Positions 35,432 through 45,384 of a stretch of DNA of 64,000 bases are shown piece by piece. Origin of the DNA: Saprospiraceae bacterium (GTDB taxonomy: Bacteria; Bacteroidota; Bacteroidia; Chitinophagales; Saprospiraceae). The notes under the pieces were generated by a model. The model saw only the letters and a program-made list of their open reading frames with translations. It was not told the DNA's origin and did not search any database. The stretch is from positions 1 through 64,000 of the forward strand of contig JALSGS010000056.1 of assembly GCA_026982695.1 (NCBI GenBank), in the 5' to 3' direction. The position numbers and the translations under genes were made by a program. The stretch's first letter is position 1; every line of letters starts with the position of its first letter.

Positions 35432-36919
35432 ATGAAAAAAACTCATCAGCTATTTGAGGAATTGATTCACCTCAATTCAAAAGAAGCCAGCCGTTTTCAG
35501 GAGTTTGTAGACTCGCCATACTTCAACAAACACGAAGGGATACGTCAATTAGTGGCGTGGATTATCCGACATAAGCATGTAGGGATCGACAAAGAAGCCT
35601 TGGCGCAGCACCTTTTTGGGGATGATCCAAAGAGACATCAGAAGCTGGCCCCTTTGTTGAGTCAGGCTTTACGCCTATACGAGCAGTGGCTGGGCATAGA
35701 CTGGCTGCGGGAGAAGAAGGAAAATGTGCCTATATATGTGGCTGCATTAGAGCATTTGCGTTTCAAGGGCGCATGGAAATACCACGAGAAGTTTTCGCGT
35801 TATGCTGCTCAGAAGCTCCAGCAATTTCCCACATTGGATTTTGACACGGTAGAGTGGTCGTTCAAATTGGCATGGGAAAACGAGCAACGCTATCTGACCC
35901 AGTCGCCTTTTCAGGAGGATCCCTGGCTACAGGAAAAGGTACTTAGACTTGATACTTTCTTTGCCATCAAGGCTTTGGTCTGTGGATGTGAGATAGAGAC
36001 GCGCCGAGCCGTTCTCAATATCGACATACGCCATTCGGTGTTTTTAGACTGGCTCGTGCAACAACAACAACTGCCCGAGCATCTGAGCCACCACCCCCTT
36101 TTGACTGCGTTCTATTACGTATATCTCACTTTGAAAAATGACTGTGAGGCGATGTTCCATCAAGCCATGGACTGGCTTAAAGCACATGGCCACACATTTG
36201 AACAGAGCATCTTGGGCATGCTGTACACCAACTTGGGCAATTTTTGTACGCGGCAGATCAACAAGGGGAAAAGCCAGTACCTCCCAGCTATGTTTGAGCT
36301 ATATCAGATTCAGCTGGATCAGGACTTATTGCTCATCGACGGCTATCTTTCCGAGTGGCAATATAAAAACATAGTATCTACTGGCTTGCTGTTGGGGCAT
36401 AACGAGTGGGTGTATGAATTTATTCACACTTATAAAAATAAGCTAATACCTGAAACTCGCAATAATGCTTTTACCTATAATTTAGCTTACTACTATTACG
36501 CCACAGGCCAACTTGAAAAAGTGCTCGAATTATTGGTGCGCGTAGAATACCGAGATGTGCGCTATTACATAGGTGCCAAAACGCTATTGTTAAAAACTTA
36601 TTACGATTTGAATGAGGGAGAGGCTTTGCGTGCACTGGTCAACTCCATCAAGCGCTATCTCAAACGAAAAGACATCATATCGGCTACGCGTAGAAAGGCT
36701 TTTTTAAACTTCCTGGACTTATTGCTCAAGTTTTTCAACTTGCGCGAGAATTGGAAGATTATGCATCCCTCTGATGTGGACAAGCATTTACAACGACTGC
36801 ATCGGGCCATCACGCGTCGTAAGGAAGTGGTCAATCCCCGCTGGCTTGAGGAGAAATGGCAAGAACTGTTAACACATATGGGGCGGTCTCAAAAGAAAAA
36901 AGCAGGGGAACCACAATGA
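35432..36919 (+). CDS. Lineage-specific all-helical hypothetical protein
   Basis: The ATG at 35432 gives 495 residues, with no signal peptide or membrane helix. The protein is helical throughout and rich in aromatic and charged residues. The N-terminus (LFEELIHLNSKEASRFQEFVDSPYFNKHEGI) has the 'F..F..SPYFNKH' pattern that I associate with a family of unknown function abundant in Saprospiraceae. The middle and end contain TPR-like repeats (YNLAYYYYATGQLEKVLELL). It ends in a basic tail (QKKKAGEPQ). No neighbour suggests a role. The family assignment is from memory and moderately sure. Confidence 0.75.
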   Translation: MKKTHQLFEELIHLNSKEASRFQEFVDSPYFNKHEGIRQLVAWIIRHKHVGIDKEALAQHLFGDDPKRHQKLAPLLSQALRLYEQWLGIDWLREKKENVPIYVAALEHLRFKGAWKYHEKFSRYAAQKLQQFPTLDFDTVEWSFKLAWENEQRYLTQSPFQEDPWLQEKVLRLDTFFAIKALVCGCEIETRRAVLNIDIRHSVFLDWLVQQQQLPEHLSHHPLLTAFYYVYLTLKNDCEAMFHQAMDWLKAHGHTFEQSILGMLYTNLGNFCTRQINKGKSQYLPAMFELYQIQLDQDLLLIDGYLSEWQYKNIVSTGLLLGHNEWVYEFIHTYKNKLIPETRNNAFTYNLAYYYYATGQLEKVLELLVRVEYRDVRYYIGAKTLLLKTYYDLNEGEALRALVNSIKRYLKRKDIISATRRKAFLNFLDLLLKFFNLRENWKIMHPSDVDKHLQRLHRAITRRKEVVNPRWLEEKWQELLTHMGRSQKKKAGEPQ

Positions 36920-37114
36920 GTAGATAGGTTGAAGGGTATGGAAGCTAGGGTATTTGCTACGAATGGGCTCTGATATGCGTCGCATTGCCTGCTGGGGTGT
37001 GTGCTCCAAGTGAAAAGCCTCAGAGCATGCGTAGATGTCCTATTTGTCTCAGACGCTTTTGCCAGTTGTCGTAGAGGGCTGCAGAGGCTGTGCTTTTTCA
37101 TCGCGAGGATCCAT

Positions 37115-37127
37115 GCCTTTCGGCAAA
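37115..37127 (+). repeat. GCCTTTCGGCAAA repeat, copy 5 (intergenic)
   Basis: An exact 13-mer in the 287-bp gap upstream of ahcY, about 20 bp before its -7 element. Confidence 0.6.
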
Positions 37128-37147
37128 TGGGGTAGTGTGGCATTTAC

Positions 37148-37155
37148 TATCTTTG
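37148..37155 (+). promoter_or_regulatory. Candidate -7 element of ahcY
   Basis: TATCTTTG matches TAnnTTTG, 52 bp upstream of the ahcY ATG. No TTG is found at the right distance, so the upstream half is weak. Confidence 0.45.
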
Positions 37156-37206
37156 CACGCCCCAGTAGGAGAAGAGTGTTTTGTAATTAATCAAATGTGC
37201 TAATTC

Positions 37207-38517
37207 ATGGCTACAACAGAAAGGCTACCCTACAAAGTTAAGGACATTAGTTTGGCTGAATGGGGCCGCAAAGAAATCGAGCTGGCCGAAGCGGAAATGC
37301 CTGGGCTGATGGCATTGCGCGAGCAATATCGCGACAAAAAGCCACTGAAAGGTGCGCGCATAGCCGGTTGCCTCCATATGACCATTCAAACAGCTGTGCT
37401 GATTGAGACGCTTTTGGAGCTGGGCGCAGAGGTGAGCTGGTCGTCGTGCAACATATTTTCCACTCAAGACCATGCAGCCGCTGCCATTGCAGCGCGGGGT
37501 GTACCCGTATTTGCATGGAAAGGTATGAGTGAAGAAGAGTTTTGGTGGGCCATAGAGCAGACGCTATTTGCTTTCGAAGATGGCAAACCGCTCAATATGA
37601 TCTTAGACGATGGTGGCGACTTGACTAATCTCGTGCTGGATAAATACCCTGAGTTGGTGGCGGGCATTCGTGGGATCTCTGAAGAGACGACAACTGGCGT
37701 GCATCGCCTCTACGAACGCGAGCGAAATGGCACATTACCGCTACCTGCAATCAATGTAAACGATTCAGTCACTAAGTCAAAATTCGACAACAAATATGGT
37801 TGTCGGGAGAGTTTGGTCGATGCGATTCGCCGAGCTACTGATCTGATGCTAGCAGGCAAAGTAGCAGTAGTATGTGGTTATGGCGATGTAGGTAAGGGTT
37901 CAGCTGCTTCTTTGGCAGGGGCAGGATGTCGGGTGATTGTCACAGAGATCGATCCCATTTGCGCGTTGCAGGCTGCTATGGATGGCTTCCAGGTACTCAA
38001 GCTCGAGACCGCAGCACCTATGGCAGATATCATCGTGACGGCTACGGGCAACTGCGATATCGTTACGGAGAAACATTTTCGCCTGATGAAGGATAAAGCA
38101 GTGGTGTGTAACATTGGCCACTTCGACAACGAAATTGACGTAGCATGGCTCAATAAGCACTACGGTCATACGCGCCTCAACATCAAACCACAAGTGGACA
38201 AGTACACTATTGATGGTAAGGATATCATCTTGTTGGCTGAAGGCCGATTGGTCAACTTGGGTTGTGCTACGGGCCATCCTTCTTTTGTCATGTCTAACTC
38301 GTTCACCAACCAGACACTGGCCCAGATCGAGCTGTGGAATCATCACGACAAGTACGAAAACAAGGTGTACGTATTGCCCAAACACCTCGATGAAATGGTG
38401 GCTAGGCTGCACTTAGGCAAACTGGGTGTGGAATTGGAAGAGCTCACCGACAAGCAGGCCGAATACATCGGTGTGCCCAAGGAAGGGCCCTACAAACCCG
38501 AACACTATCGCTATTAA
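37207..38517 (+). CDS. ahcY: Adenosylhomocysteinase
   Basis: A 436-residue NAD-dependent enzyme that reversibly splits S-adenosylhomocysteine into adenosine and homocysteine, removing a product that inhibits methyltransferases. Substrate-domain motifs include [15 protein letters not shown] and [16 protein letters not shown]. The NAD-binding GYGDVGKG (224-231) sits in [15 protein letters not shown]. The C-terminus ends PYKPEHYRY, the conserved tail that contributes Lys/Tyr to the neighbouring NAD site. It has its own promoter and terminator and is therefore monocistronic. Confidence 0.97.
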   Translation: MATTERLPYKVKDISLAEWGRKEIELAEAEMPGLMALREQYRDKKPLKGARIAGCLHMTIQTAVLIETLLELGAEVSWSSCNIFSTQDHAAAAIAARGVPVFAWKGMSEEEFWWAIEQTLFAFEDGKPLNMILDDGGDLTNLVLDKYPELVAGIRGISEETTTGVHRLYERERNGTLPLPAINVNDSVTKSKFDNKYGCRESLVDAIRRATDLMLAGKVAVVCGYGDVGKGSAASLAGAGCRVIVTEIDPICALQAAMDGFQVLKLETAAPMADIIVTATGNCDIVTEKHFRLMKDKAVVCNIGHFDNEIDVAWLNKHYGHTRLNIKPQVDKYTIDGKDIILLAEGRLVNLGCATGHPSFVMSNSFTNQTLAQIELWNHHDKYENKVYVLPKHLDEMVARLHLGKLGVELEELTDKQAEYIGVPKEGPYKPEHYRY

Positions 38518-38530
38518 TGCCGCGTACTGT

Positions 38531-38565
38531 AAAAGGGATCGAGCAAATAGCCCGATCCCTTTTTT
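38531..38565 (+). terminator. Intrinsic terminator of ahcY
   Basis: AAAAGGGATCG / CGATCCCTTTT is a perfect 11-bp stem with an 11-nt loop, running into a T-tract. It lies 13 bp past the stop codon. Confidence 0.9.
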
Positions 38566-38603
38566 GCCGTAAGATGCCCTTGTTGTATGTATAAATACTA
38601 CCT

Positions 38604-39644
38604 ATGGAACGGGAAAATCTATTTTCCGACTTTGTACCCGTGCCAAAGGCCGAATGGCTGGCCAAGGTTGAGGCTGATCTCAAGGGCAAGCCGTTGGAAG
38701 CACTGTACTGGCACTTGAGCGACACTTTGCGCATAGATCCCTTTGCTCATCCGCAAGATCGCTCTCATCTTCCTGATGCGCCTGTGCAGCTCAATAGGCA
38801 GTGGTGGGTCGGCGCAGCAACATGGCAGACAGATGCTTGGGGACAACAGCTCGAAGAGATGCGAGCAGGTGGCGTGCAGTCGGTGCGTTTGGTATGTACT
38901 ACGGCTGAACACTTGGCTGAAGCTGCCGCTGCCCTGGCTGCCCATTGGCCTGATGTGCCTCACTTAGTACTCGATTTGCCTGCAGATGGTGCACTCAACT
39001 GGCGTGCTGAGTGGGTGTGTGCAAAGCAACCCGATTGGGTGTGTGGTGGCGTGTCTGATGATGTAGTGTTAGGGGTGAAAAGAGTACTTTGTGTAGCAGA
39101 AATGAGCTGTGAGGAGGTGACTGCTTCGTTGTATTCAGCTCTGTACGCTGGTGCACAAGCCCTGGAGCAAGCTGTAGGCAAAAAGGAGTTTTTGCCAGCA
39201 CAGGTAGCTTCGCATTTGGCTTTTCGCTTTTGGGTAGGTCCCAGCTATTTTCTCGAGATTGCACGCTTGCGGGCCTTTGCACTGCTATGGGGGCATCTGC
39301 TAGAAGCATGGGGCGTGCCTGCATGCAAGCCCTTGATTGAAGTACACTTCGCCCAAGAAGCTTATGGCGATGACCCCTATCACAACATGATACGTGCCAC
39401 GACTTTAGCTATGTCGGCCATTTTAGGTGGGGCAGATCGTCTGGAGGTGCGGCCAGTACAATTGCCTCAAAAGGGCCACACGCCTTTTACGCGCCGCATA
39501 GCCCGTAATGTACAGCACATATTGATGCTGGAGAGCCATTTTGATAAGATGGCTGATCCTGTAGCGGGAAGTTGGTATGTCGAACAGCTCGCCGATCAGT
39601 TGGCTCAGCAGGTGTGGACTCAGTTTTGTCAAGAGTATTCGTAG
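38604..39644 (+). CDS. Short methylmalonyl-CoA mutase small-subunit homologue
   Basis: A 346-residue protein related to MutA, the catalytically inactive small subunit of B12-dependent methylmalonyl-CoA mutase. The N-terminus (LFSDFVPVPKAEWLAKVEADLKGKPLEALYW) matches the family start. The TIM-barrel part continues to the motif AYGDDPYHNMIRATTLAMSAILGGAD and the DPVAGSWYVEQLAD segment. It lacks the 100-250 C-terminal residues often found in MutA, including any B12-like domain. The large subunit MutB is not next to it, so it must pair with a gene elsewhere or have diverged. Confidence 0.85.
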   Translation: MERENLFSDFVPVPKAEWLAKVEADLKGKPLEALYWHLSDTLRIDPFAHPQDRSHLPDAPVQLNRQWWVGAATWQTDAWGQQLEEMRAGGVQSVRLVCTTAEHLAEAAAALAAHWPDVPHLVLDLPADGALNWRAEWVCAKQPDWVCGGVSDDVVLGVKRVLCVAEMSCEEVTASLYSALYAGAQALEQAVGKKEFLPAQVASHLAFRFWVGPSYFLEIARLRAFALLWGHLLEAWGVPACKPLIEVHFAQEAYGDDPYHNMIRATTLAMSAILGGADRLEVRPVQLPQKGHTPFTRRIARNVQHILMLESHFDKMADPVAGSWYVEQLADQLAQQVWTQFCQEYS

Positions 39645-39669
39645 CTTCGGGGCTGTGAAGTGCGATGTG

Positions 39670-39697
39670 TTGGCTTGAGGGCAATTGCCTAATTTTG
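39670..39697 (+). promoter_or_regulatory. Promoter of pdhB
   Basis: TTG at 39670-39672, a 17-bp spacer and TAATTTTG at 39690-39697, giving a leader of about 45-50 nt before the pdhB ATG. Confidence 0.5.
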
Positions 39698-39750
39698 GGC
39701 GTCTAAAACGAGTACTACATAGCTTTTTCCAACATCAAATCCCAAACTTC

Positions 39751-40740
39751 ATGGGTAAAATACTACAATTGCGCGAAGCCATTCGAGAAGGGATGGTTGA
39801 AGAAATGCGCCGAGATGAGCGCGTCTTCCTCATGGGCGAAGAAGTAGGGCAGTACAATGGGGCCTATAAAGTGAGTAAAGGCATGCTTGATGAGTTTGGC
39901 CCTAAGCGCGTGATCGATACGCCAATCAGTGAGTTGGGGTTCGCTGGAATCGGCGTGGGTGCTGCGATGAACGGCTTGCGTCCTATTGTGGAGTTCATGA
40001 CGTGGAACTTCGCCGTGCTGGCATTTGACCAGGTTGTCAACAATGCCGCTAAGACGCTCAACATGTCGTCGGGTGAGTTCACATGTCCCATCGTATTTCG
40101 CGGCCCTACGGGCTCGGCAGGGCAGTTGGCTCAGCAACACAGCCAAACTTTTGAGAGCTGGTTGGGCAATGCACCTGGCCTCAAAGTGATTTCTTGTGTG
40201 GATCCTGCCGATGCCAAAGGGCTCATCAAGTCGGCTATTCGCGATGACGACCCGGTATGTATGATGGAGTCGGAACTGATGTATGGCTATAAGGGCGAGG
40301 TGCCTGAAGGCGAATACTTGGTGCCTATTGGTGTAGCGGCTGTGCGGCGTACAGGTAGCGATGTGACTATTGTCAGTTTCAATAAGATGATGATTCAGGC
40401 TTTAAAAGCGGCTGAAGAACTGGCCAAAGAGAGCATTTCGGCCGAAGTCATCGACTTGCGAACGATCCGCCCTGTAGATTATCATACCATAATTGAATCG
40501 GTAAAGAAGACCAATCGCTTAGTAGTAGTTGACGAGTCGTGGCCGTTGTTTGGGGTAAGTGCTGAGATTGCCTACGAGGTGCAGAAGTTTGCTTTTGACT
40601 ATCTGGATGCACCGGTCATTCGCGTCAATGCTGCCGATACGCCATTGCCCTATGCACCCACTTTGGTCGAAGCCTGGTTGCCCAATCCCGAAAAGGTTAT
40701 CAGGGCGGTGAAACAGGTGATGTACGTGCCTGCCAACTGA
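39751..40740 (+). CDS. pdhB: Pyruvate dehydrogenase E1 component, beta subunit
   Basis: The ATG at 39751 gives 329 residues starting MGKILQLREAIREGMVEEMRRD. This half of the E1 heterotetramer provides the Glu that activates thiamine diphosphate (MGEEVGQYNGAYKVSKG) and the transketolase pyrimidine-binding domain (RVIDTPISELGFAGIGVGAA, then GPTGSAGQLAQQHSQTF). The C-terminal transketolase domain carries EVIDLRTIRPVDYHTI. The enzyme decarboxylates pyruvate and acetylates the E2 lipoyl group. Its alpha partner is encoded 13 kb away (53874-54905), not adjacent. Confidence 0.95.
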   Translation: MGKILQLREAIREGMVEEMRRDERVFLMGEEVGQYNGAYKVSKGMLDEFGPKRVIDTPISELGFAGIGVGAAMNGLRPIVEFMTWNFAVLAFDQVVNNAAKTLNMSSGEFTCPIVFRGPTGSAGQLAQQHSQTFESWLGNAPGLKVISCVDPADAKGLIKSAIRDDDPVCMMESELMYGYKGEVPEGEYLVPIGVAAVRRTGSDVTIVSFNKMMIQALKAAEELAKESISAEVIDLRTIRPVDYHTIIESVKKTNRLVVVDESWPLFGVSAEIAYEVQKFAFDYLDAPVIRVNAADTPLPYAPTLVEAWLPNPEKVIRAVKQVMYVPAN

Positions 40741-40827
40741 TGTACCACTTTTTGAGGTATATCATTCGAAGGGCCAAAGAGAGGCCGGATGTAACTTGCT
40801 TTATTGCTTCAAACCCCAGTAGTACCG

Positions 40828-41742
40828 ATGCCGCGATTACTTGTCACGGGGGCTTCTGGCTTTTTGGGTGGTTATGTATGTGCCCAACGGTTGCCGCAGT
40901 GGCAAGTATGGGGCGTGGCGCATCGGCATGTGCTGCCCGTGCGCAGCCAGTTGGGAGAAGGCTATGCACTGGTAGCTGATTTGACGAATTTTTCGGCTTT
41001 CGCCAAAACGCTCGATGAGCTTTGCCCCGAAATAGTGCTCCATCTGGCTGCCCATTCCAACATCAATCAATGTGAACAGCAGCCCCAGCGCACCTATCAG
41101 CTCAACGTAGAAGTGCCAAAGCAATTGGCTCAATGGTGTGCTCAACGATCGGCAATATTCATATTCGTATCCAGTGGTCAGGTGTTTGATGGCCGTACAC
41201 CACCTCAATTTCCTCATACACCGCCTAATCCGATCAACATATACGGCCGTCAGAAAGCCATGGCAGAACAACAGGTGCGTGCTACTTGCCCACATGCTGT
41301 TGTAGTGCGCGTGCCTGTAATGTTTGGTTGGGGTGGAAGTTTTTTTAGCAGGTGGGTGGCACAGCTGCGTGCAGGGCAACAGGTGTCGGCTTTTGTCGAC
41401 GAGGTGCGCAGCTTTTTGAGTGGTCGAGCTGCAGCGCAAGGTTTATGGGCGTTGATGCAACAGCTGGCTCGCCACCCTGATGGGCTTTGTGGGCAAATTT
41501 TTCATATAGGAGGGGTTGATGCCCATAGCCGATATGAGTTTGCCATGCACCTGTGTAGTGTGTTTTCCTTGCCACAGGTGCTCGTACGCCCTTGCAAGCA
41601 GGTTGAAATACCCATGGCTGCGGCCCGACCTGCCCGCATAGTGTTTAATAGCAGCCTTGCACTACAGGCCTTTGGCTTTGACCCTTGGCCATTGAGGGAG
41701 GAGCTGGGTTGGTTACGTACACGAGAAGTGCTGCGAGGATGA
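40828..41742 (+). CDS. RmlD-like NAD(P)-dependent sugar reductase/epimerase
   Basis: The ATG at 40828 gives 304 residues starting MPRLLVTGASGFLGG, with the Rossmann motif at the N-terminus. It is an extended SDR with LHLAAHSNINQCEQQPQRTYQLNV and the Tyr-x3-Lys pair in INIYGRQKAMAEQQ. The layout is closest to dTDP-4-dehydrorhamnose reductase (RmlD), with FVSSGQVFDG. No other rhamnose genes are nearby, so the substrate is uncertain. It starts 87 bp after pdhB and may be transcribed with it. Confidence 0.82.
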   Translation: MPRLLVTGASGFLGGYVCAQRLPQWQVWGVAHRHVLPVRSQLGEGYALVADLTNFSAFAKTLDELCPEIVLHLAAHSNINQCEQQPQRTYQLNVEVPKQLAQWCAQRSAIFIFVSSGQVFDGRTPPQFPHTPPNPINIYGRQKAMAEQQVRATCPHAVVVRVPVMFGWGGSFFSRWVAQLRAGQQVSAFVDEVRSFLSGRAAAQGLWALMQQLARHPDGLCGQIFHIGGVDAHSRYEFAMHLCSVFSLPQVLVRPCKQVEIPMAAARPARIVFNSSLALQAFGFDPWPLREELGWLRTREVLRG

Positions 41743-41808
41743 CGAAAATCAAGCTAAAAGCTGACGTAATTGGAGGGCATGTGCACTGAGCAAAGTTGCC
41801 TAAAAACG

Positions 41809-41816
41809 TACATTTG
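41809..41816 (+). promoter_or_regulatory. Candidate -7 element of gcvP
   Basis: TACATTTG matches TAnnTTTG, 65 bp before the gcvP ATG. A suitably spaced TTG is missing. Confidence 0.4.
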
Positions 41817-41880
41817 TCACAGCAGAAAAGCTGCTGCACTTTTGAAATCCGATTCTCACCAGTGTAAAACTGCATCTTGC

Positions 41881-44772
41881 ATGACCACACGTATTTCATC
41901 ATCCGACTATTTTGCGCGTCGCCACATAGGGCCATCGGAGGCGGAAGTGGAAGAAATGCTGGAAACAATAGGGGTGGGTTCGCTCGATGAATTGATCGAT
42001 CAAACCATTCCGGAAAACATCCGGCGCCGTCGGCCACTCAATTTGCCCAACGCACAAGGCGAATACGAGTTTTTGCGTCAGCTCAAAGAATTGGCAGCGC
42101 AGAACAAAGTGTACAAGTCCTACATTGGTCAGGGATACTATGGTACAATCACTCCATCTGTAATCTTGCGCAATGTATTTCACAACCCTGGTTGGTACAC
42201 CCAATACACGCCTTATCAGGCAGAGATTGCCCAAGGGAGGCTCGAGGCCTTGCTGACTTTCCAGACGATGGTAAGTGATTTGACGGGCTTGCCCATTGCC
42301 AATGCCAGCCTATTAGATGAGGCGACGGCGGCTGCCGAAGCTATGCTCATGTTTTATCACATTCGCAACAAGCGCGTCAAAGGCGAACCTATCGACGAGT
42401 TTCTGGTCGACGCACGCGTCTTTCCCCAAACCCTTGATGTGTTGCGTACACGGGCCGAAGCGTTGGGAATTCGCATCGTAGTAGCTCCTTGGCAATCGTT
42501 TCACTTTACCGATAAAACCTTGGGCTTATTGGTGCAATACCCCGATGCACAAGGACAGGTACACGATTACCGCCAGTTGGTTGAGCGTGCACAAGAGGCC
42601 GACGTGTTGGTGGCCGTGGCTGCCGACTTGCTGAGCTTGGCACTATTGACTCCCCCTGGGGAATGGGGTGCCGATGTGGTAGTAGGATCCACTCAGCGCT
42701 TTGGTATACCCATGGGGTATGGTGGGCCACATGCGGCCTATTTTGCTACGCGCGAGAAATACAAGCGTCAGGTACCTGGCCGCATCATTGGCGTGTCTAT
42801 TGATCGGCAAGGCCATAAGGCCTTTCGCATGGCGCTCCAAACGCGCGAACAACATATTAAGCGCGAAAAGGCTACTTCCAATATTTGTACTGCTCAGGCC
42901 CTGCTGGCCATTATGGCTGGCATGTATGCCGTTTATCACGGTGCGGAGGGCATTCGCGCTATTGCTACACAGGTGCATAGGCTAGCCCAAAAGCTCGAGC
43001 GCAACTTGAAGGCTTTGGGCTATCGTCAAACCAATGTACACTACTTTGATACACTGCGCATTGAGGTGGATGCTGCACGCAAGCAACACATACAACACTT
43101 GGCGTTGAGCCGCCAGATTAATCTCTTTTACGATGAAGCAGCCATTCAGGTGAGCTTGGATGAGACTACGTTGGAAGAGGACTTGATCGAGTTGATATCC
43201 GTTTTTTCGGAAGCAAAGGGTCAAGATTATCAGCCCGACATGTCTGACCTTCAAGGGGGGTATGCGTGGCCCAAAGAACTGACACGGACCAGTGATTATC
43301 TGACTCATCCTGTCTTTAAGAAATATCGCACCGAGACAAAGATGATGCGCTATTTAAAGCACCTAGAGAATCGCGATCTTTCGCTGGTGCATAGCATGAT
43401 TCCGCTGGGATCGTGTACTATGAAGCTCAATGCAGCTACTGAGTTGTTGCCTGTTAGCTGGCCCGAGTTTGCCGATTTGCATCCCTTTGCACCTGCCGAT
43501 CAAGCCGAAGGATACCGCCAACTGTTTGACGCGTTGGAGCAGTACCTATGTGAAATTACGGATTTAGCGGCCTGCTCACTTCAGCCTAATTCGGGTGCGC
43601 AGGGCGAATACACTGGTCTGATGGTCATCAGGGCCTATCATCGCGATCGGGGCGAAGCCCGTCGAAATGTGGCGCTAATTCCGTCTTCTGCCCATGGCAC
43701 CAACCCCGCCAGTGCAGTTATGGCCGGGATGAAAGTAGTAGTAGTGGCTTGCGATGCGGATGGAAACATAGACGTGGAGGATCTGCGTGCCAAGGCTGAA
43801 CAGTACAAGGACACACTTGCTGCGTTGATGATTACCTATCCCTCTACTCATGGGGTATTTGAAAAAGATGTGGTGGAGATTTGCGAAATCATACATCAGT
43901 ATGGTGGGATGGTGTATATGGATGGTGCGAACATGAATGCCCAAGTAGGGCTGACTAGTCCGGGCATTATAGGTGCAGATGTATGCCATCTCAACTTGCA
44001 CAAGACCTTTGCCATTCCCCATGGCGGTGGTGGGCCAGGCATGGGACCTATCTGTGTCAGTGAGCGTTTGGCGCCGTATCTGCCCAAGCACCCTCTTGTG
44101 GCGCAAGTAGGAGGCCAAAAGGGCATTACAGCTGTTTCGGCAGCACCTTATGGGAGTGCAAGTATACTCGTCATCTCGTATGCTTATATCCGTTTGATGG
44201 GCCCCGATGGGCTGACGCGCGCAACGCGTTATGCCATCCTTAATGCCAACTACCTGGCAGCGCGGCTCGAGTCTCATTATTCGGTGTTGTATCGCGGTTT
44301 GCACAATCGGGTAGCTCACGAGCTCATTGTCGACTTGCGCCCATTCAAGGCGGTAGCTTCTGCCGAGGATGTAGCCAAGCGCCTGATTGATTACGGTTTT
44401 CATGCACCTACGGTGAGCTTTCCCGTGGCCGGCACGCTAATGATTGAACCTACAGAGAGTGAAGCCAAAGACGAGCTGGATCGCTTTTGCGAAGCGATGA
44501 TACTCATCCGCCAGGAAATTGACGAGATCGCTCAGGGCCATCAAGACCCTCACGACAACGTCTTGCACAATGCACCACATACAGCCCAGATGGTGACAGC
44601 TGATGAGTGGCCCCATGTCTATTCGCGTACAAAGGCGGCCTGGCCGGCTGCCTATCTGCGTCAAGGGTATAAATTTTGGCCAGCAGTGGCACGCATCGAC
44701 AATGCTTGGGGCGACCGACATTTGGTATGCGTGTGCCCTCCTATAGAAGAGTACATGGATCAGGAGCATTGA
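41881..44772 (+). CDS. gcvP: Glycine dehydrogenase (decarboxylating), P protein
   Basis: The ATG at 41881 gives 963 residues, the full single-chain form. GcvP is the PLP-dependent P protein of the glycine cleavage system. It decarboxylates glycine and passes the aminomethyl group to lipoylated GcvH. N-terminal half: [44 protein letters not shown]-terminal half: the PLP lysine Lys708 in [16 protein letters not shown], then VPYLPKHPL-type and [16 protein letters not shown] motifs. GcvH and GcvT are not in the window. A strong terminator follows. Confidence 0.97.
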   Translation: MTTRISSSDYFARRHIGPSEAEVEEMLETIGVGSLDELIDQTIPENIRRRRPLNLPNAQGEYEFLRQLKELAAQNKVYKSYIGQGYYGTITPSVILRNVFHNPGWYTQYTPYQAEIAQGRLEALLTFQTMVSDLTGLPIANASLLDEATAAAEAMLMFYHIRNKRVKGEPIDEFLVDARVFPQTLDVLRTRAEALGIRIVVAPWQSFHFTDKTLGLLVQYPDAQGQVHDYRQLVERAQEADVLVAVAADLLSLALLTPPGEWGADVVVGSTQRFGIPMGYGGPHAAYFATREKYKRQVPGRIIGVSIDRQGHKAFRMALQTREQHIKREKATSNICTAQALLAIMAGMYAVYHGAEGIRAIATQVHRLAQKLERNLKALGYRQTNVHYFDTLRIEVDAARKQHIQHLALSRQINLFYDEAAIQVSLDETTLEEDLIELISVFSEAKGQDYQPDMSDLQGGYAWPKELTRTSDYLTHPVFKKYRTETKMMRYLKHLENRDLSLVHSMIPLGSCTMKLNAATELLPVSWPEFADLHPFAPADQAEGYRQLFDALEQYLCEITDLAACSLQPNSGAQGEYTGLMVIRAYHRDRGEARRNVALIPSSAHGTNPASAVMAGMKVVVVACDADGNIDVEDLRAKAEQYKDTLAALMITYPSTHGVFEKDVVEICEIIHQYGGMVYMDGANMNAQVGLTSPGIIGADVCHLNLHKTFAIPHGGGGPGMGPICVSERLAPYLPKHPLVAQVGGQKGITAVSAAPYGSASILVISYAYIRLMGPDGLTRATRYAILNANYLAARLESHYSVLYRGLHNRVAHELIVDLRPFKAVASAEDVAKRLIDYGFHAPTVSFPVAGTLMIEPTESEAKDELDRFCEAMILIRQEIDEIAQGHQDPHDNVLHNAPHTAQMVTADEWPHVYSRTKAAWPAAYLRQGYKFWPAVARIDNAWGDRHLVCVCPPIEEYMDQEH

Positions 44773-44796
44773 TATGCTGACTGAGATAAACAAACG

Positions 44797-44833
44797 AAAA
44801 AAGGTGCTTGTCTTTCGGACAAGCACCTTTTTT
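44797..44833. terminator. Perfect 16-bp terminator after gcvP
   Basis: AAAAAAGGTGCTTGTC and its exact complement flank a 5-nt loop (TTTCG). It works in both directions between convergent gcvP and the small minus-strand ORF, 24 bp past the gcvP stop. Confidence 0.92.
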
Positions 44834-44865
44834 GGCAAAAGTCAAAATATGGTGGACTGTAGTCT

Positions 44866-45033
44866 TTAGAAGATATCGCGTAGAAAAGCCAGAATCTTGG
44901 CTCCAAACAGGAGTGTAAGCGTCCACTTTACGACGAAGTAAATCAAAAATATGTATAGGGCTTTCTTGCCAAACTTGCGATAAGCAATAGCCAGGGCCTT
45001 GCGGATGCCAAGGATGTCCAAAATTTTGTTCAT
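44866..45033 (-). CDS. Small membrane protein, 55 residues
   Basis: The ATG at 45033 gives 55 residues: a basic amphipathic start (MNKILDILGIRKALAIAYRK), one transmembrane helix (about 25-44, ALYIFLIYFVVKWTLTLLF) and a short tail. The frame extends upstream, but only this part looks like protein. It ends next to the bidirectional terminator, as a real gene would. I do not recognise a family; similar short 'alanyl-tRNA synthetase-region' type membrane peptides are common unknowns in Bacteroidota. Confidence 0.6.
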   Translation of the reverse strand: MNKILDILGIRKALAIAYRKFGKKALYIFLIYFVVKWTLTLLFGAKILAFLRDIF

Positions 45034-45384
45034 GAGTAATGTAATGATTGCAGGTCTTGAGGTACACGGTGCCAACGAAACGCCTACTGTAGGCAATTGT
45101 TTCGATTGGGCCTGCTCTTTTGGCTTTGCAAACATATGGAATTTGGTTTTGTGGAGTTTGACGATAATTTGATAATGTAACGAAGTGCACAGATTTTTTT
45201 TGGAGCTACAAAGTGTGGATGAGGGAGCAAAATGTACAGGATAATTCGATAAACGGCCTTTTTTGAACCTTCTTGCGTATACATATAGCACAAAGTGAGT
45301 TGCTTATGTAGCCATACTTTGTATTTTGCCCGCCCCAGGCCCTCATAAGCCATTTTATGTATAACTCGACAACTTCCCATTGCA
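45034..45384. other. 351-bp divergent intergenic region
   Basis: It separates the small membrane protein gene from the S9 peptidase gene. Several overlapping frames are open but none looks like protein. I see no hairpin or clear promoter consensus. Confidence 0.5.

Noticed and set aside
44866-45291. Longer frame upstream of the 55-residue membrane protein
   Set aside because: Only the last 55 residues have protein-like composition, beginning with an ATG and an amphipathic helix.
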